Assembly (NCBI GenBank): GCA_030642545.1
Contig: DAOWNP010000108.1
Coordinates: 1 to 7,815 of the forward strand
Direction: 5' to 3'
Length of the DNA stretch: 7,815 nt
Source of the DNA: Desulfobacteraceae bacterium
Lineage (GTDB): Bacteria; Desulfobacterota; Desulfobacteria; Desulfobacterales; DAOWNP01
The notes below the pieces were generated by a model. That model did no database searches, had not been told where the DNA came from, and saw nothing but the letters and a program-made list of their open reading frames with translations. Of the stretch, positions 1-6,494 are shown piece after piece. Every line of letters starts with the position of its first letter. Position 1 is the first letter of the stretch. The translations under genes were made by a program, and so were the position numbers.

Positions 1-59
1 AAAAGGCATTGTGCCAATATGTTGAATTGCATGCAAAAACTGCCGAACATATTGTCTAA
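1..59 (+). CDS. Possible 3' end of a convergent gene, partial at the window edge
   Basis: One plus-strand frame is open from position 3 to a TAA at 57-59 and reads KALCQYVELHAKTAEHIV, a plausible helical C-terminus. It would converge on rplI with about 70 bases between the stops. A second plus frame (1-72, ending TGA) and one minus frame that stays open to the edge are also open, so the coding frame is not settled. I do not recognise the protein. The stretch also holds a 9-bp inverted repeat (15-23 with 46-54) and the palindrome TTGCATGCAA at 27-36. Confidence 0.25.
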   Translation, partial: KALCQYVELHAKTAEHIV

Positions 60-128
60 TTTATGCTCTTGAAAATGGCCAATTTTACGAGGTCTGAAGT
101 AATAAAAATAATTTTATATTTCTTTCTA

Positions 129-578
129 TTACTTTTCTTCTTCTACAATTTCAATGGTGATCTCAGGCTCAACTTCTTTATATACTCTGACAGGAACCTT
201 GAATGTACCTAATTTTTTTATAGGAGATACAAGCAGAATCATTCTTTTTTCAACAGCAACGTCCTGATTATTTAAAGCTTGAATAATATCAGTTACAGTC
301 ACTGAACCATATAAATTATCCTCATTACTTACTTTAGCATGAATCTTACATACAACATTCTTAAGACGTTCTGCCATCTCTTCTGCTATTTTTTTCTCTT
401 TTGCTATTTGAAGATCAAATTTAACCTTTTCATGTACAAGCATATTCCGGTTTTGTGGAGTATCTAAAACAGCTTTTCCCTGGGGAAGAAGATAATTCCT
501 TGCATAGCCCTTAGCAACATTTACTTCCGAACCGATTATGCCTAAAGAATCTATTGTTTCTTTTAATATTACTTTCAT
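129..578 (-). CDS. rplI: 50S ribosomal protein bL9
   Basis: This is a 149-residue protein, the usual length for bL9, which binds 23S rRNA near the L1 stalk base and helps maintain reading frame. The N-terminal domain carries the family signature around residues 13-36 (GIIGSEVNVAKGYARNYLLP and following). A long, charged connecting helix covers roughly residues 40-75. The C-terminal domain includes NLYGSVT and ends in an acidic tail (EIVEEEK). I chose the ATG at 578 because bL9 proteins begin MKVIL and because GGAGGT lies at 583-588, four bases upstream. An in-frame ATG at 605 would add nine residues that do not fit the family. It is the last recognisable gene of the rpsF operon, 79 nt after the DUF2232 gene. 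I see no convincing terminator after it. Confidence 0.97.
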   Translation of the reverse strand: MKVILKETIDSLGIIGSEVNVAKGYARNYLLPQGKAVLDTPQNRNMLVHEKVKFDLQIAKEKKIAEEMAERLKNVVCKIHAKVSNEDNLYGSVTVTDIIQALNNQDVAVEKRMILLVSPIKKLGTFKVPVRVYKEVEPEITIEIVEEEK

Positions 579-657
579 TGTTACCTCCGCTATAAATACC
601 GGCAAAATATTATCAGAATAATAGATTAACCGATAAAAAAACTATAAAAAAACAGGA

Positions 658-1602
658 TTACTCTTCTGCTTTTAATTTCCTGAAATCTACCCATATATCA
701 ATAAAACCAAAAAATACTACTAAAATAGTAGCAATTTGCTGTACAGCAAGAATAAAATACAAAAAGAATCTCAAAGAACGTATTACTTTTTTTTTTTCGA
801 AATAAAATGATATTATGGCAATACCCTGTAAAAAATATATAACCATTAAAATCAATATCACATTAAATGCCACAATTTTCAAACCATTCTCAGGTAAAAA
901 AAGTATAAGTCCACATCCTATAACAAACCAGACACAATAATCAGGAGCCTTCCAGCAATTTAATTTCCCAAATTCAGGGAAAAACAAACCTTTCTTTTTA
1001 AATAAAGTTCTTGCAAAAAGAATAGTTACCCATGAAATAGAAATCTCAAAGCAGAGAAAAACCGCCGGCATAATACTAACCAGTATATATTGAATTTTTG
1101 AAAAAGAAGCTTCAACAAACTGGATATTCTCCTGACTTATTCCAATATCATGATATATATTTATAACCTCATTAAGGGACTTTGCAATATGCTCTGAAAT
1201 TAAATTTATTATATCATTTCCGGTAACTAAACTAAAAGCCATCATGCAAAAAATAACTGCTGCAGACATAGCCGCACAGACATAGAAAACAACCTTTTCA
1301 ACAGGCATATTCAGTAAAATAAATTCTCCAAGAAGAAAACCTGTTAAAAGCAATCCTCCAAAAAAAAACAGACCAAATAAAAAATTGCTAAAAAAAAGCC
1401 ATAGAACTGCAATTGTTATAAAAAACACTATAAAACAAGCATGCCTGCCTGATTTTATCCGGTAAAATAAAACTGTCAATGGTATAAAAAACGGGCATAT
1501 AACAGCAAACACAGGAATAAACAAAGAAATGGCGACAAGAAGAATATTAATAACTATTCCGGAAATAATTTCTTTTGAACTGTTTTCCAAAACAGGCTGC
1601 AT
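658..1602 (-). CDS. DUF2232 (YybS-like) polytopic membrane protein
   Basis: This 314-residue, very hydrophobic protein has about seven to eight predicted membrane segments, roughly at residues 13-47 (two), 55-72, 75-98, 103-127, 172-197, 222-236, 241-268 and 279-301. A polar stretch of about 45 residues (128-171) separates the two halves. The WKAPDYCVWF motif near 217-226 followed by YFLQGIAIISF near 256-266 fits DUF2232, a family of unknown molecular function. As I recall, it often lies between rpsR and rplI in Desulfobacterota, which matches its place here. The ATG at 1602 is preceded by TAAGGAGA at 1613-1620, about 11 nt upstream. The gap to rpsR is long (180 nt), so it may be expressed less tightly with the ribosomal genes. 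A role in the cell envelope or in transport would be a guess. Confidence 0.85.
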   Translation of the reverse strand: MQPVLENSSKEIISGIVINILLVAISLFIPVFAVICPFFIPLTVLFYRIKSGRHACFIVFFITIAVLWLFFSNFLFGLFFFGGLLLTGFLLGEFILLNMPVEKVVFYVCAAMSAAVIFCMMAFSLVTGNDIINLISEHIAKSLNEVINIYHDIGISQENIQFVEASFSKIQYILVSIMPAVFLCFEISISWVTILFARTLFKKKGLFFPEFGKLNCWKAPDYCVWFVIGCGLILFLPENGLKIVAFNVILILMVIYFLQGIAIISFYFEKKKVIRSLRFFLYFILAVQQIATILVVFFGFIDIWVDFRKLKAEE

Positions 1603-1701
1603 TACAAACTTGTCTCCTTAATCTCTATTTCTTATAATTTTTATATATAAAGTTATATTTTTACTATTTGAAGTCAAAAATTACAATTTTTTTTCTGAAT
1701 T

Positions 1702-1742
1702 ATTTTACTGCTCAGCAATTAAACAAAACAGGCAGATAAAAT
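1702..1742 (-). other. Stem-loop between rpsR and the DUF2232 gene
   Basis: ATTTTACTGC (1702-1711) is complementary to GCAGATAAAAT (1732-1742). This gives ten base pairs with one bulged base around a 20-nt loop. On the transcribed minus strand it is followed by an A-rich stretch, not a U-tract, so it does not look like an intrinsic terminator. It could be a processing or stability element that separates ribosomal gene expression from the membrane protein gene. No experimental or family support is visible. Confidence 0.3.
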
Positions 1743-1782
1743 TCATTATATGAAAATCTATATTTAACTCAACAATCAAATA

Positions 1783-2058
1783 TTAATTTTCCATTGACCC
1801 AATATACGGCAAAAGTGCAATTGCCCTGGCTCGTTTGATAGCAACTGCTAACTCTCTTTGATGTTTTGCACATGTTCCTGATATACGTCTGGGAATTATT
1901 TTGCCCCTTTCAGTTATAAAATATCTAAGAGAACGAAAATCTTTATAATTTATCTCAAGAGTTGAATCTGCACAAAATCGACAAATTCGCCTTCTGTAAT
2001 AAACTCTTTTTTTATTTCCACCATTATTCCCTTTTTTCGTATTTCTTTTATAAGCCAT
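1783..2058 (-). CDS. rpsR: 30S ribosomal protein bS18, zinc-type
   Basis: This 91-residue bS18 sits on the 30S platform as a heterodimer with bS6. The family core is clear: INYKDFRSLRYFITERGKIIPRR (about 36-58) and HQRELAVAIKRARAIALLPY (about 66-85). The N-terminus is rich in Lys, Asn and Gly. Cys26, Cys29 and Cys63 with His66 (CRFC and CAKH) form the Cys-containing version known to bind zinc in some bacteria; other bS18 proteins have lost these residues. The start at 2058 lies four bases after the rpsF stop. Its Shine-Dalgarno AGGAG (2066-2070) overlaps the last rpsF codons and spaces the ATG by seven bases, so the two genes are probably translationally coupled. Confidence 0.97.
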   Translation of the reverse strand: MAYKRNTKKGNNGGNKKRVYYRRRICRFCADSTLEINYKDFRSLRYFITERGKIIPRRISGTCAKHQRELAVAIKRARAIALLPYIGSMEN

Positions 2059-2062
2059 AACA

Positions 2063-2494
2063 TTACTCCTCTTGATTATCAGGATTTTCTTTAACAGTGT
2101 CTTTGCTCACATCTGTATCAGTTTTATCAGCCGCATCAGTTTTATCAAGATCTTCCTGTTCTGCTTCAGCCTGTGCCATCTCCTCTTTTACAACATCAAT
2201 ATCCACATTACTGTTTAACAGAATTGTCATGTACTTCATTACTCTGTCATCAATTCTAAAAGCACGTTCCATTTCATGGACAGCAAAAGCATCAGCACAA
2301 TACTCCATACAGACATACCAGCCCCTGTTCTTTTTCTTTATATCGTATGCCAGCTTTTTTAAACCCCACTCATCAAATTTAATAATCAGCCCTTTTTGTT
2401 GATCAATAAGTTCTTTAGCTTTGTCAAAAACCTGTTTCCGATCAGCCTCTGAAATATCAGGATCAGAAATAAAAATAGTTTCATACCTTCTCAT
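2063..2494 (-). CDS. rpsF: 30S ribosomal protein bS6
   Basis: This 143-residue protein is the first gene of the minus-strand ribosomal operon. Residues 1-95 are the bS6 ferredoxin-like fold, with MRRYETIFI at the start, LKKLAYDIKKKNRGWYV at about 45-61 and MERAFRIDDRVMKYM at about 75-89. From about residue 104 there is an extra, highly acidic tail rich in Glu, Asp, Thr and Lys. Acidic tails of variable length are known in bS6; in E. coli the protein is modified with added glutamates. The ATG at 2494 follows a strong TAAGGAGG (2499-2506) with a short four-base spacer. bS6 pairs with bS18, encoded next. Confidence 0.97.
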   Translation of the reverse strand: MRRYETIFISDPDISEADRKQVFDKAKELIDQQKGLIIKFDEWGLKKLAYDIKKKNRGWYVCMEYCADAFAVHEMERAFRIDDRVMKYMTILLNSNVDIDVVKEEMAQAEAEQEDLDKTDAADKTDTDVSKDTVKENPDNQEE

Positions 2495-2498
2495 AAAA

Positions 2499-2553
2499 CC
2501 TCCTTACGGATAATAAAGCCCTGATATATATAACTAATAATCAGAGCAAGGAA
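2499..2553 (-). promoter_or_regulatory. Possible S6:S18 autoregulatory leader of rpsF
   Basis: In the rpsF mRNA leader, UUCCUU (2548-2553) can pair with AAGGAG (2500-2505), which is the Shine-Dalgarno itself. Inside this lies a stem GCUCUGAU (2540-2547) with AUCAGGGC (2518-2525), eight pairs including one G-U. The 3' side leaves an unpaired 12-base loop (2506-2517) that contains CCG (2507-2509) just before the lower stem. From memory, this resembles the published bacterial rpsF leader motif that binds the S6:S18 complex and carries a conserved bulged CCG. If real, excess S6:S18 would lock the ribosome binding site. The folding was done by hand and not scored. Confidence 0.45.
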
Positions 2554-2555
2554 TA

Positions 2556-2613
2556 TACAGGTTGTTATAATTTTTATTTTTAGAACTAAAAAATTATTCT
2601 AAGGCAACCTGTA
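2556..2613. repeat. Inverted repeat upstream of rpsF
   Basis: TACAGGTTG (2556-2564) and CAACCTGTA (2605-2613) form a perfect 9-bp inverted repeat around 40 AT-rich bases. A second nested pair is ATAATTTTT (2567-2575) with AAAAATTAT (2589-2597). No U-tract follows directly on either strand, so it is a weak terminator candidate. It could be a structured part of the rpsF leader or a protein-binding site in the divergent region. Confidence 0.45.
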
Positions 2614-2661
2614 AACAAATATTTTTTATCTGTTTTTATCTATACTTAATTTAATAATAAG

Positions 2662-2684
2662 CGATAAATCTTTTATATTTATCG
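2662..2684. promoter_or_regulatory. Palindromic operator-like site
   Basis: CGATAAAT (2662-2669) and ATTTATCG (2677-2684) are perfect 8-bp half-sites separated by seven bases. The half-site centres are about 15 bp apart, somewhat more than one helical turn. The palindrome covers the likely -10 and start region of the candidate rpsF promoter at 2678-2705, a position suited to a repressor. A simple RNA hairpin is the alternative. Confidence 0.35.
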
Positions 2685-2705
2685 TTATAAAACATTAATT
2701 GTCAA
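2678..2705 (-). promoter_or_regulatory. Candidate sigma-70 promoter for the rpsF operon
   Basis: On the minus strand TTGACA (2700-2705) matches the -35 consensus exactly. GATAAA (2678-2683) follows after 16 bases as a weaker -10. The transcript would begin about 180 nt upstream of rpsF and include both hairpins described there. AT-rich DNA yields chance matches, so this rests mainly on the perfect -35 and its position. Confidence 0.35.
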
Positions 2706-2744
2706 GTTAAATAAAATACAAAAACAAAACCTGTTATTCTGCAA

Positions 2745-2773
2745 TTGACATTATTTTTGATTTGTAATAAATT
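2745..2773 (+). promoter_or_regulatory. Candidate sigma-70 promoter for the plus-strand operon
   Basis: TTGACA (2745-2750) is a perfect -35 box, followed after 17 bases by TAAATT (2768-2773), a four-of-six -10 match. This would give a leader of about 290 nt before the first gene. A better -10 (TATAAT, 2983-2988) lies closer to the gene but has no recognisable -35. Which one is used cannot be told from sequence. Confidence 0.3.
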
Positions 2774-2990
2774 CAGCCCCTTAATTTATTATATAAGACA
2801 TATAATAATAAAATAGATATTTATATATTTCTAAAGTATTAGATAAAAATACGACTTTTAGCTGATTTACCTGCACCTGAAATTAGGATACAATTGTTCT
2901 TCTGTTTAGGTTAAAGACAGAATCTATCAAATTACAGGTATTTGATATGAACAGTTACAAATAATAATTATTTAGTTAATAATATAATAT

Positions 2991-3026
2991 AAGGAACAGG
3001 GACAAAATTACACTATGTTCTTTTTT
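2991..3026 (+). promoter_or_regulatory. Hairpin with U-tract upstream of the unknown gene
   Basis: AAGGAACA (2991-2998) pairs with TGTTCTTT (3016-3023) as eight pairs including one G-U, around a 17-base loop. The stem runs into six T residues (3021-3026). It could act as a weak terminator or attenuator 40 bases before the start codon, or be a dispersed REP-like palindrome. A seven-codon reading frame (3015-3038) with three Phe codons overlaps it but has a poorly spaced ribosome binding site. Confidence 0.35.
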
Positions 3027-3068
3027 CCTCATATATAAAATAATTAAAGTTTTAAAGGATTATTGATA

Positions 3069-4232
3069 ATGTCAAATATTAATAAAAACCACATCTGGAT
3101 TATTTCAAAAAGCAAACGTATTAACGCTGATTTAATACATTTTGCTGATAGAAAAATCAATCAGATAAAAGAATATAAAATATCAGACTTTGGTTTATAT
3201 CTCCTTGATCCCAAACCAATTGAAGTTAAAAAAAAATTAGTCGGATGTGAAATCACCTACAAAAAATCTTTCTTTCAAAGATTTAAAACAAATTTATTAA
3301 ATATATTTGGTTTAAACTCACAAAAAAAAACTGATAAAAATAATAATTTATCCGAAAGTTTTGAATCAGGTATTAGTTTAACAAATATTATAATGCAAGA
3401 CAAACAACTTAATACTTTTTTAAATAAAATAGACTCCTTATTAAGACCATATGATTTAGTTACCAGCAAATTAGCCCAACTTGATATATCAAAAATTTCA
3501 GATATTAAAGGTATATGTGAAGGTATTGGTAAAAATCGTACATCCCTTAACCTGCAGGACAGCATTACTGATAAGATTCATTTCATTAAACAAAATTTAC
3601 TATCCGATATTAGTGTAATTTTAAAAAAAGCATACATCTCTGAAGGCCTTTTTGAATTAAGCGGATTTGATTTTACCGAATATAATTCCAACAATTCGCA
3701 TACTTTGTTATGCTTTAAACAAAACAACATTTCAAAAGCAATAGTCTTTAACTCTGATAATAATATTTTATTTGAAGTAGAAGATTTAAATCTAATTAAT
3801 TTTCTTAACCTTTTTAATTATTCAATTAACAATAATGAAAACTTAAACAAATCTCTTTACCAAAGTTTAAATGGCAAAATATTACCTACAAAACTTTTTT
3901 TTACTAAAAACATTGAAATAAACTATTCTAAAGGAAATATCCCAAAAACATACCAAAACTTTTTCAACTCATATGATATTGGCGATAATAAAAAAGAATC
4001 TGTTATAGATACCTTAAATAATTCACAATTTGGTATTTCATTCAGCTATATCCCTGTTTCTGTTTCAGGCAATAATAAATTACACACAAATATATCTGTT
4101 ATCCACGACTTAAATGCCTTAGACCCTATAAAAAACAATTTTCCAAATTTATTTAATCAACTCAACAAAGAGCTATCCCTTTCAACATTTGGCAAATATT
4201 ATCTTTTAGATTATATTAAAGGAAGTAAATAA
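3069..4232 (+). CDS. Asn-rich protein of unknown function
   Basis: I do not recognise this 387-residue protein. By my count about 52 residues (13%) are Asn, with clusters near 91-93, 207-209 and 241-260, and Lys, Ile and Ser are also frequent. I see no signal peptide, membrane helix, Cys cluster or nucleotide-binding motif. Residues about 5-60 and 200-345 look like alternating strands, while 100-190 looks helical. The gene is more AT-rich than its neighbours. I chose the ATG at 3069 because AAAGGA (3054-3059) is nine bases upstream; a TTG at 3063 would sit only three bases from it. The stop lies one base before the Lon-type protease start, and that gene's ribosome binding site is inside this one, so the two are almost surely co-translated. 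A substrate, adaptor or regulator of the protease is possible but is inference from position only. Confidence 0.8.
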   Translation: MSNINKNHIWIISKSKRINADLIHFADRKINQIKEYKISDFGLYLLDPKPIEVKKKLVGCEITYKKSFFQRFKTNLLNIFGLNSQKKTDKNNNLSESFESGISLTNIIMQDKQLNTFLNKIDSLLRPYDLVTSKLAQLDISKISDIKGICEGIGKNRTSLNLQDSITDKIHFIKQNLLSDISVILKKAYISEGLFELSGFDFTEYNSNNSHTLLCFKQNNISKAIVFNSDNNILFEVEDLNLINFLNLFNYSINNNENLNKSLYQSLNGKILPTKLFFTKNIEINYSKGNIPKTYQNFFNSYDIGDNKKESVIDTLNNSQFGISFSYIPVSVSGNNKLHTNISVIHDLNALDPIKNNFPNLFNQLNKELSLSTFGKYYLLDYIKGSK

Positions 4233-4233
4233 A

Positions 4234-6489
4234 ATGAAAACAGATTATACTGAAAAAGATTATAAATGGATTTCAGAATTAACTGATTACCCAAAAAATT
4301 TAAACGAGAAAACCGGATTTTTTAAAGATACATCAACTATTAACATACCTGATAATCCAATAGATAAAATAATTTTTCAGGAAAAAGCTAAATCTGCTAT
4401 TAGAAAAATAGCCCAAAATAAAGGCCATATACTAATGGTTGGGAGACCTGGAACCGGCAAATCAATGCTTGCAAACATGTTTAATATTGTTTTAGAAAAA
4501 TCTATGGGGGATTATCTTAAACCCAAAAAAACTATTGCCGCATTTCCCGGAAAAGATAACAATCACATAAGATTTGCATATGAAGAACCAGAAGCTTTAG
4601 ACAAACGCATATCTCAAATCAATAGAAACATAGACATTGCCAGTAATAATGTTAAAGAATTCAGCCTTTCTGCTGAAATAAATTCTATAAAAAAAGTTAA
4701 AATATATCTTATACTCATTGCAATAATAAGTGCTATAGCAGGATTTTTTTTCCAACCGGCCTTTATACTGACAAGCCTTACCGGTATAGGAGCAATCTTT
4801 TTGTTTATTCAGGAAAACAATCAAAAAACGCAGGAAAAAATTCAAAGAGAAACAAATTCAGGCAAACAAAACATGGTTAAACATCTTACTGATATGATAC
4901 CTGAAATACTTTTTGATCCAAGAGAAGAGAATAAATTAATGGTCCGCATATCAGAACCCAACTCAAAAAATATGAAAGGCGGTTTCAGGCATGATCCATA
5001 TCAATCAGGCAATCTTCAGACTCCACCTCATAAACGGGCTTTTTTAGGAGCCCATGCAAAAGCTCCTGTTTTATACATAGACGAACTAAAAACACTCATT
5101 AAAACAAACTATATGTCTGATCTTCTTGAAATCATGCAAAACAAAAAATTTATTTTAGAAGGTGGAGGAAATTCAGGAAGCGGAGCAGCTGATAAATCTG
5201 AAAATTCTCTAAAAGCAAAAAATATTATAATAGCATGCTGTAATTACGACACACTTGCCTATCTCCAAAAAGAAGGAGATGGTGCTTTTTTAAGCAGAAT
5301 AGAAGACAAAGGCGAAGTTGTTAATATGGAAAACTCTGTACCTGAAACAAAAAAGCACATACATCAGATTGTACAGTATATAAAGCAGGAGATAATAAGT
5401 TTCGAAAAAGAGATTAAAGATGCCTGGGGGGAAATATTAAAAAAAGAAGGTCATGAAGGTGTTAAACAAAGATGTGAACATATTTTTGGGAAAAAGCTTC
5501 CTGAAGATTACAAACTTATTGCAAGAGAATTCAGTAAAGAAGCTGTTTGCGAAATAATAAAAGAATTAAGAACCAGAGGATCTGATCAAAAACTAACCTG
5601 CATTTTAAGACCTGTAAATGGAATTATAAAAACAGCAGAATTTAATGCTATTTTTGACAACGCCCCTGTTGTTGAACCAAAACATGTTCAAAATGCAATA
5701 AAAGAACATATCAGTCTCGAAGGAGGTCTTTCAAAAGATGTTATACAGTCTAAAAAAGACCTGAAAAAATATATAAACTCTTTGACAGATTCCATAGGCT
5801 ATGTTGTAGGTCTTGCAGTAATCGAATCAAAATCGAGCGGCCAAATGTTCGGGCAGCCTCTTCCCATTCACTGCCAGATAATCTCAGGCGGTTTAGACAC
5901 TGTTATTGCTTCCGGGAAAATAGGAGATATTGCAAAAGGAGCTGCGCAAAATGTTCGGGCATCTATTAAAAAAATATTTTCAAAAATAAATGCTCCTTAC
6001 ATCGGACATGAAATGCATATTGAATATATTCAGGCACATGGAGGAGTTGAAGGCGACAGTGCATCTGTTGCCATAGCAACAGGACTTATTTCAGATTATA
6101 TTAAACAACCTGTAAATCAGAAAATAGCAATCACAGGTTCATTAACCGGTGATATAATATTACCTGTAGGTGGAGTAACAGAAAAAATAAGATCTGTTAT
6201 GGATATAGATCTTAATATGGAAGGAGTATGTATTCCATGGCAAAACAAGCATGATATTGAACCCCTGCTGATAAATAAAGAAAATGAATTTGTAAAATAC
6301 GATAATATCCCTGCAATAAAAATATTTAGAAAAGCTGGTAAAAGAGAGGCTTTTAATATATATTTTTGTAAAACAAAATATGATGCATATAAAATTATGT
6401 TAGGACTTGATCAAAACGAGATAGAAACAAAAATGTCTGAAAGAAGTAAAAATGATTTTGATATGAAACAAAATTTAAAGGCAGCCTAA
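4234..6489 (+). CDS. LonB-type (archaeal-type) membrane-anchored ATP-dependent protease
   Basis: This 751-residue protein belongs to the Lon (peptidase family S16) AAA+ proteases and looks like the archaeal LonB branch. There is no large N-terminal Lon domain. Walker A is GRPGTGKS (70-77), Walker B is VLYIDE (279-284), a sensor-1 Asn is N337, a likely arginine finger is R355 (FLSRIED) and a sensor-2 Arg is near R459. Two hydrophobic helices (about 157-173 and 177-192) sit between Walker A and Walker B, the insertion that anchors archaeal LonB in the membrane. The protease domain (about 515-695) has VEGDSAS with catalytic Ser609, and GGVTEK with catalytic Lys651. An extra C-terminal stretch of about 55 residues is polar and unlike the core. 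The expected role is ATP-driven degradation of proteins at the cytoplasmic face of the membrane. The start at 4234 follows AAAGGAAG (4218-4225). It is one base after the upstream gene and five before the hydrolase. Confidence 0.93.
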   Translation: MKTDYTEKDYKWISELTDYPKNLNEKTGFFKDTSTINIPDNPIDKIIFQEKAKSAIRKIAQNKGHILMVGRPGTGKSMLANMFNIVLEKSMGDYLKPKKTIAAFPGKDNNHIRFAYEEPEALDKRISQINRNIDIASNNVKEFSLSAEINSIKKVKIYLILIAIISAIAGFFFQPAFILTSLTGIGAIFLFIQENNQKTQEKIQRETNSGKQNMVKHLTDMIPEILFDPREENKLMVRISEPNSKNMKGGFRHDPYQSGNLQTPPHKRAFLGAHAKAPVLYIDELKTLIKTNYMSDLLEIMQNKKFILEGGGNSGSGAADKSENSLKAKNIIIACCNYDTLAYLQKEGDGAFLSRIEDKGEVVNMENSVPETKKHIHQIVQYIKQEIISFEKEIKDAWGEILKKEGHEGVKQRCEHIFGKKLPEDYKLIAREFSKEAVCEIIKELRTRGSDQKLTCILRPVNGIIKTAEFNAIFDNAPVVEPKHVQNAIKEHISLEGGLSKDVIQSKKDLKKYINSLTDSIGYVVGLAVIESKSSGQMFGQPLPIHCQIISGGLDTVIASGKIGDIAKGAAQNVRASIKKIFSKINAPYIGHEMHIEYIQAHGGVEGDSASVAIATGLISDYIKQPVNQKIAITGSLTGDIILPVGGVTEKIRSVMDIDLNMEGVCIPWQNKHDIEPLLINKENEFVKYDNIPAIKIFRKAGKREAFNIYFCKTKYDAYKIMLGLDQNEIETKMSERSKNDFDMKQNLKAA

Positions 6490-6494
6490 AAAAA

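Noticed and set aside
72..86. AAAAT/ATTTT palindrome as a bidirectional terminator after rplI
   Set aside because: The stem has only five A-T pairs around GGCCA, and no clear T-run follows on either strand.
608..623. TATTAT/ATAATA hairpin between the DUF2232 gene and rplI
   Set aside because: It is a six-pair AT-only stem, expected by chance in such DNA, with no U-tract.
2097..2402. Plus-strand 101-codon open frame opposite rpsF
   Set aside because: It lies fully antisense to a clear bS6 gene, is Ser-rich low-complexity sequence and has no ribosome binding site support.
3015..3038. Seven-codon frame with three Phe codons as a leader peptide
   Set aside because: The nearest purine-rich site is about 19 bases upstream, and the downstream genes are not amino acid biosynthesis genes.
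3275..3565. Minus-strand 96-codon open frame opposite the unknown gene
   Set aside because: It is antisense to the longer plus-strand gene, which has a good ribosome binding site and operon packing; nothing recognisable in the protein.
4597..4845. Minus-strand 82-codon open frame opposite the LonB membrane segment
   Set aside because: It is antisense to a conserved protease gene, and its composition reflects the AT-rich membrane helix codons.
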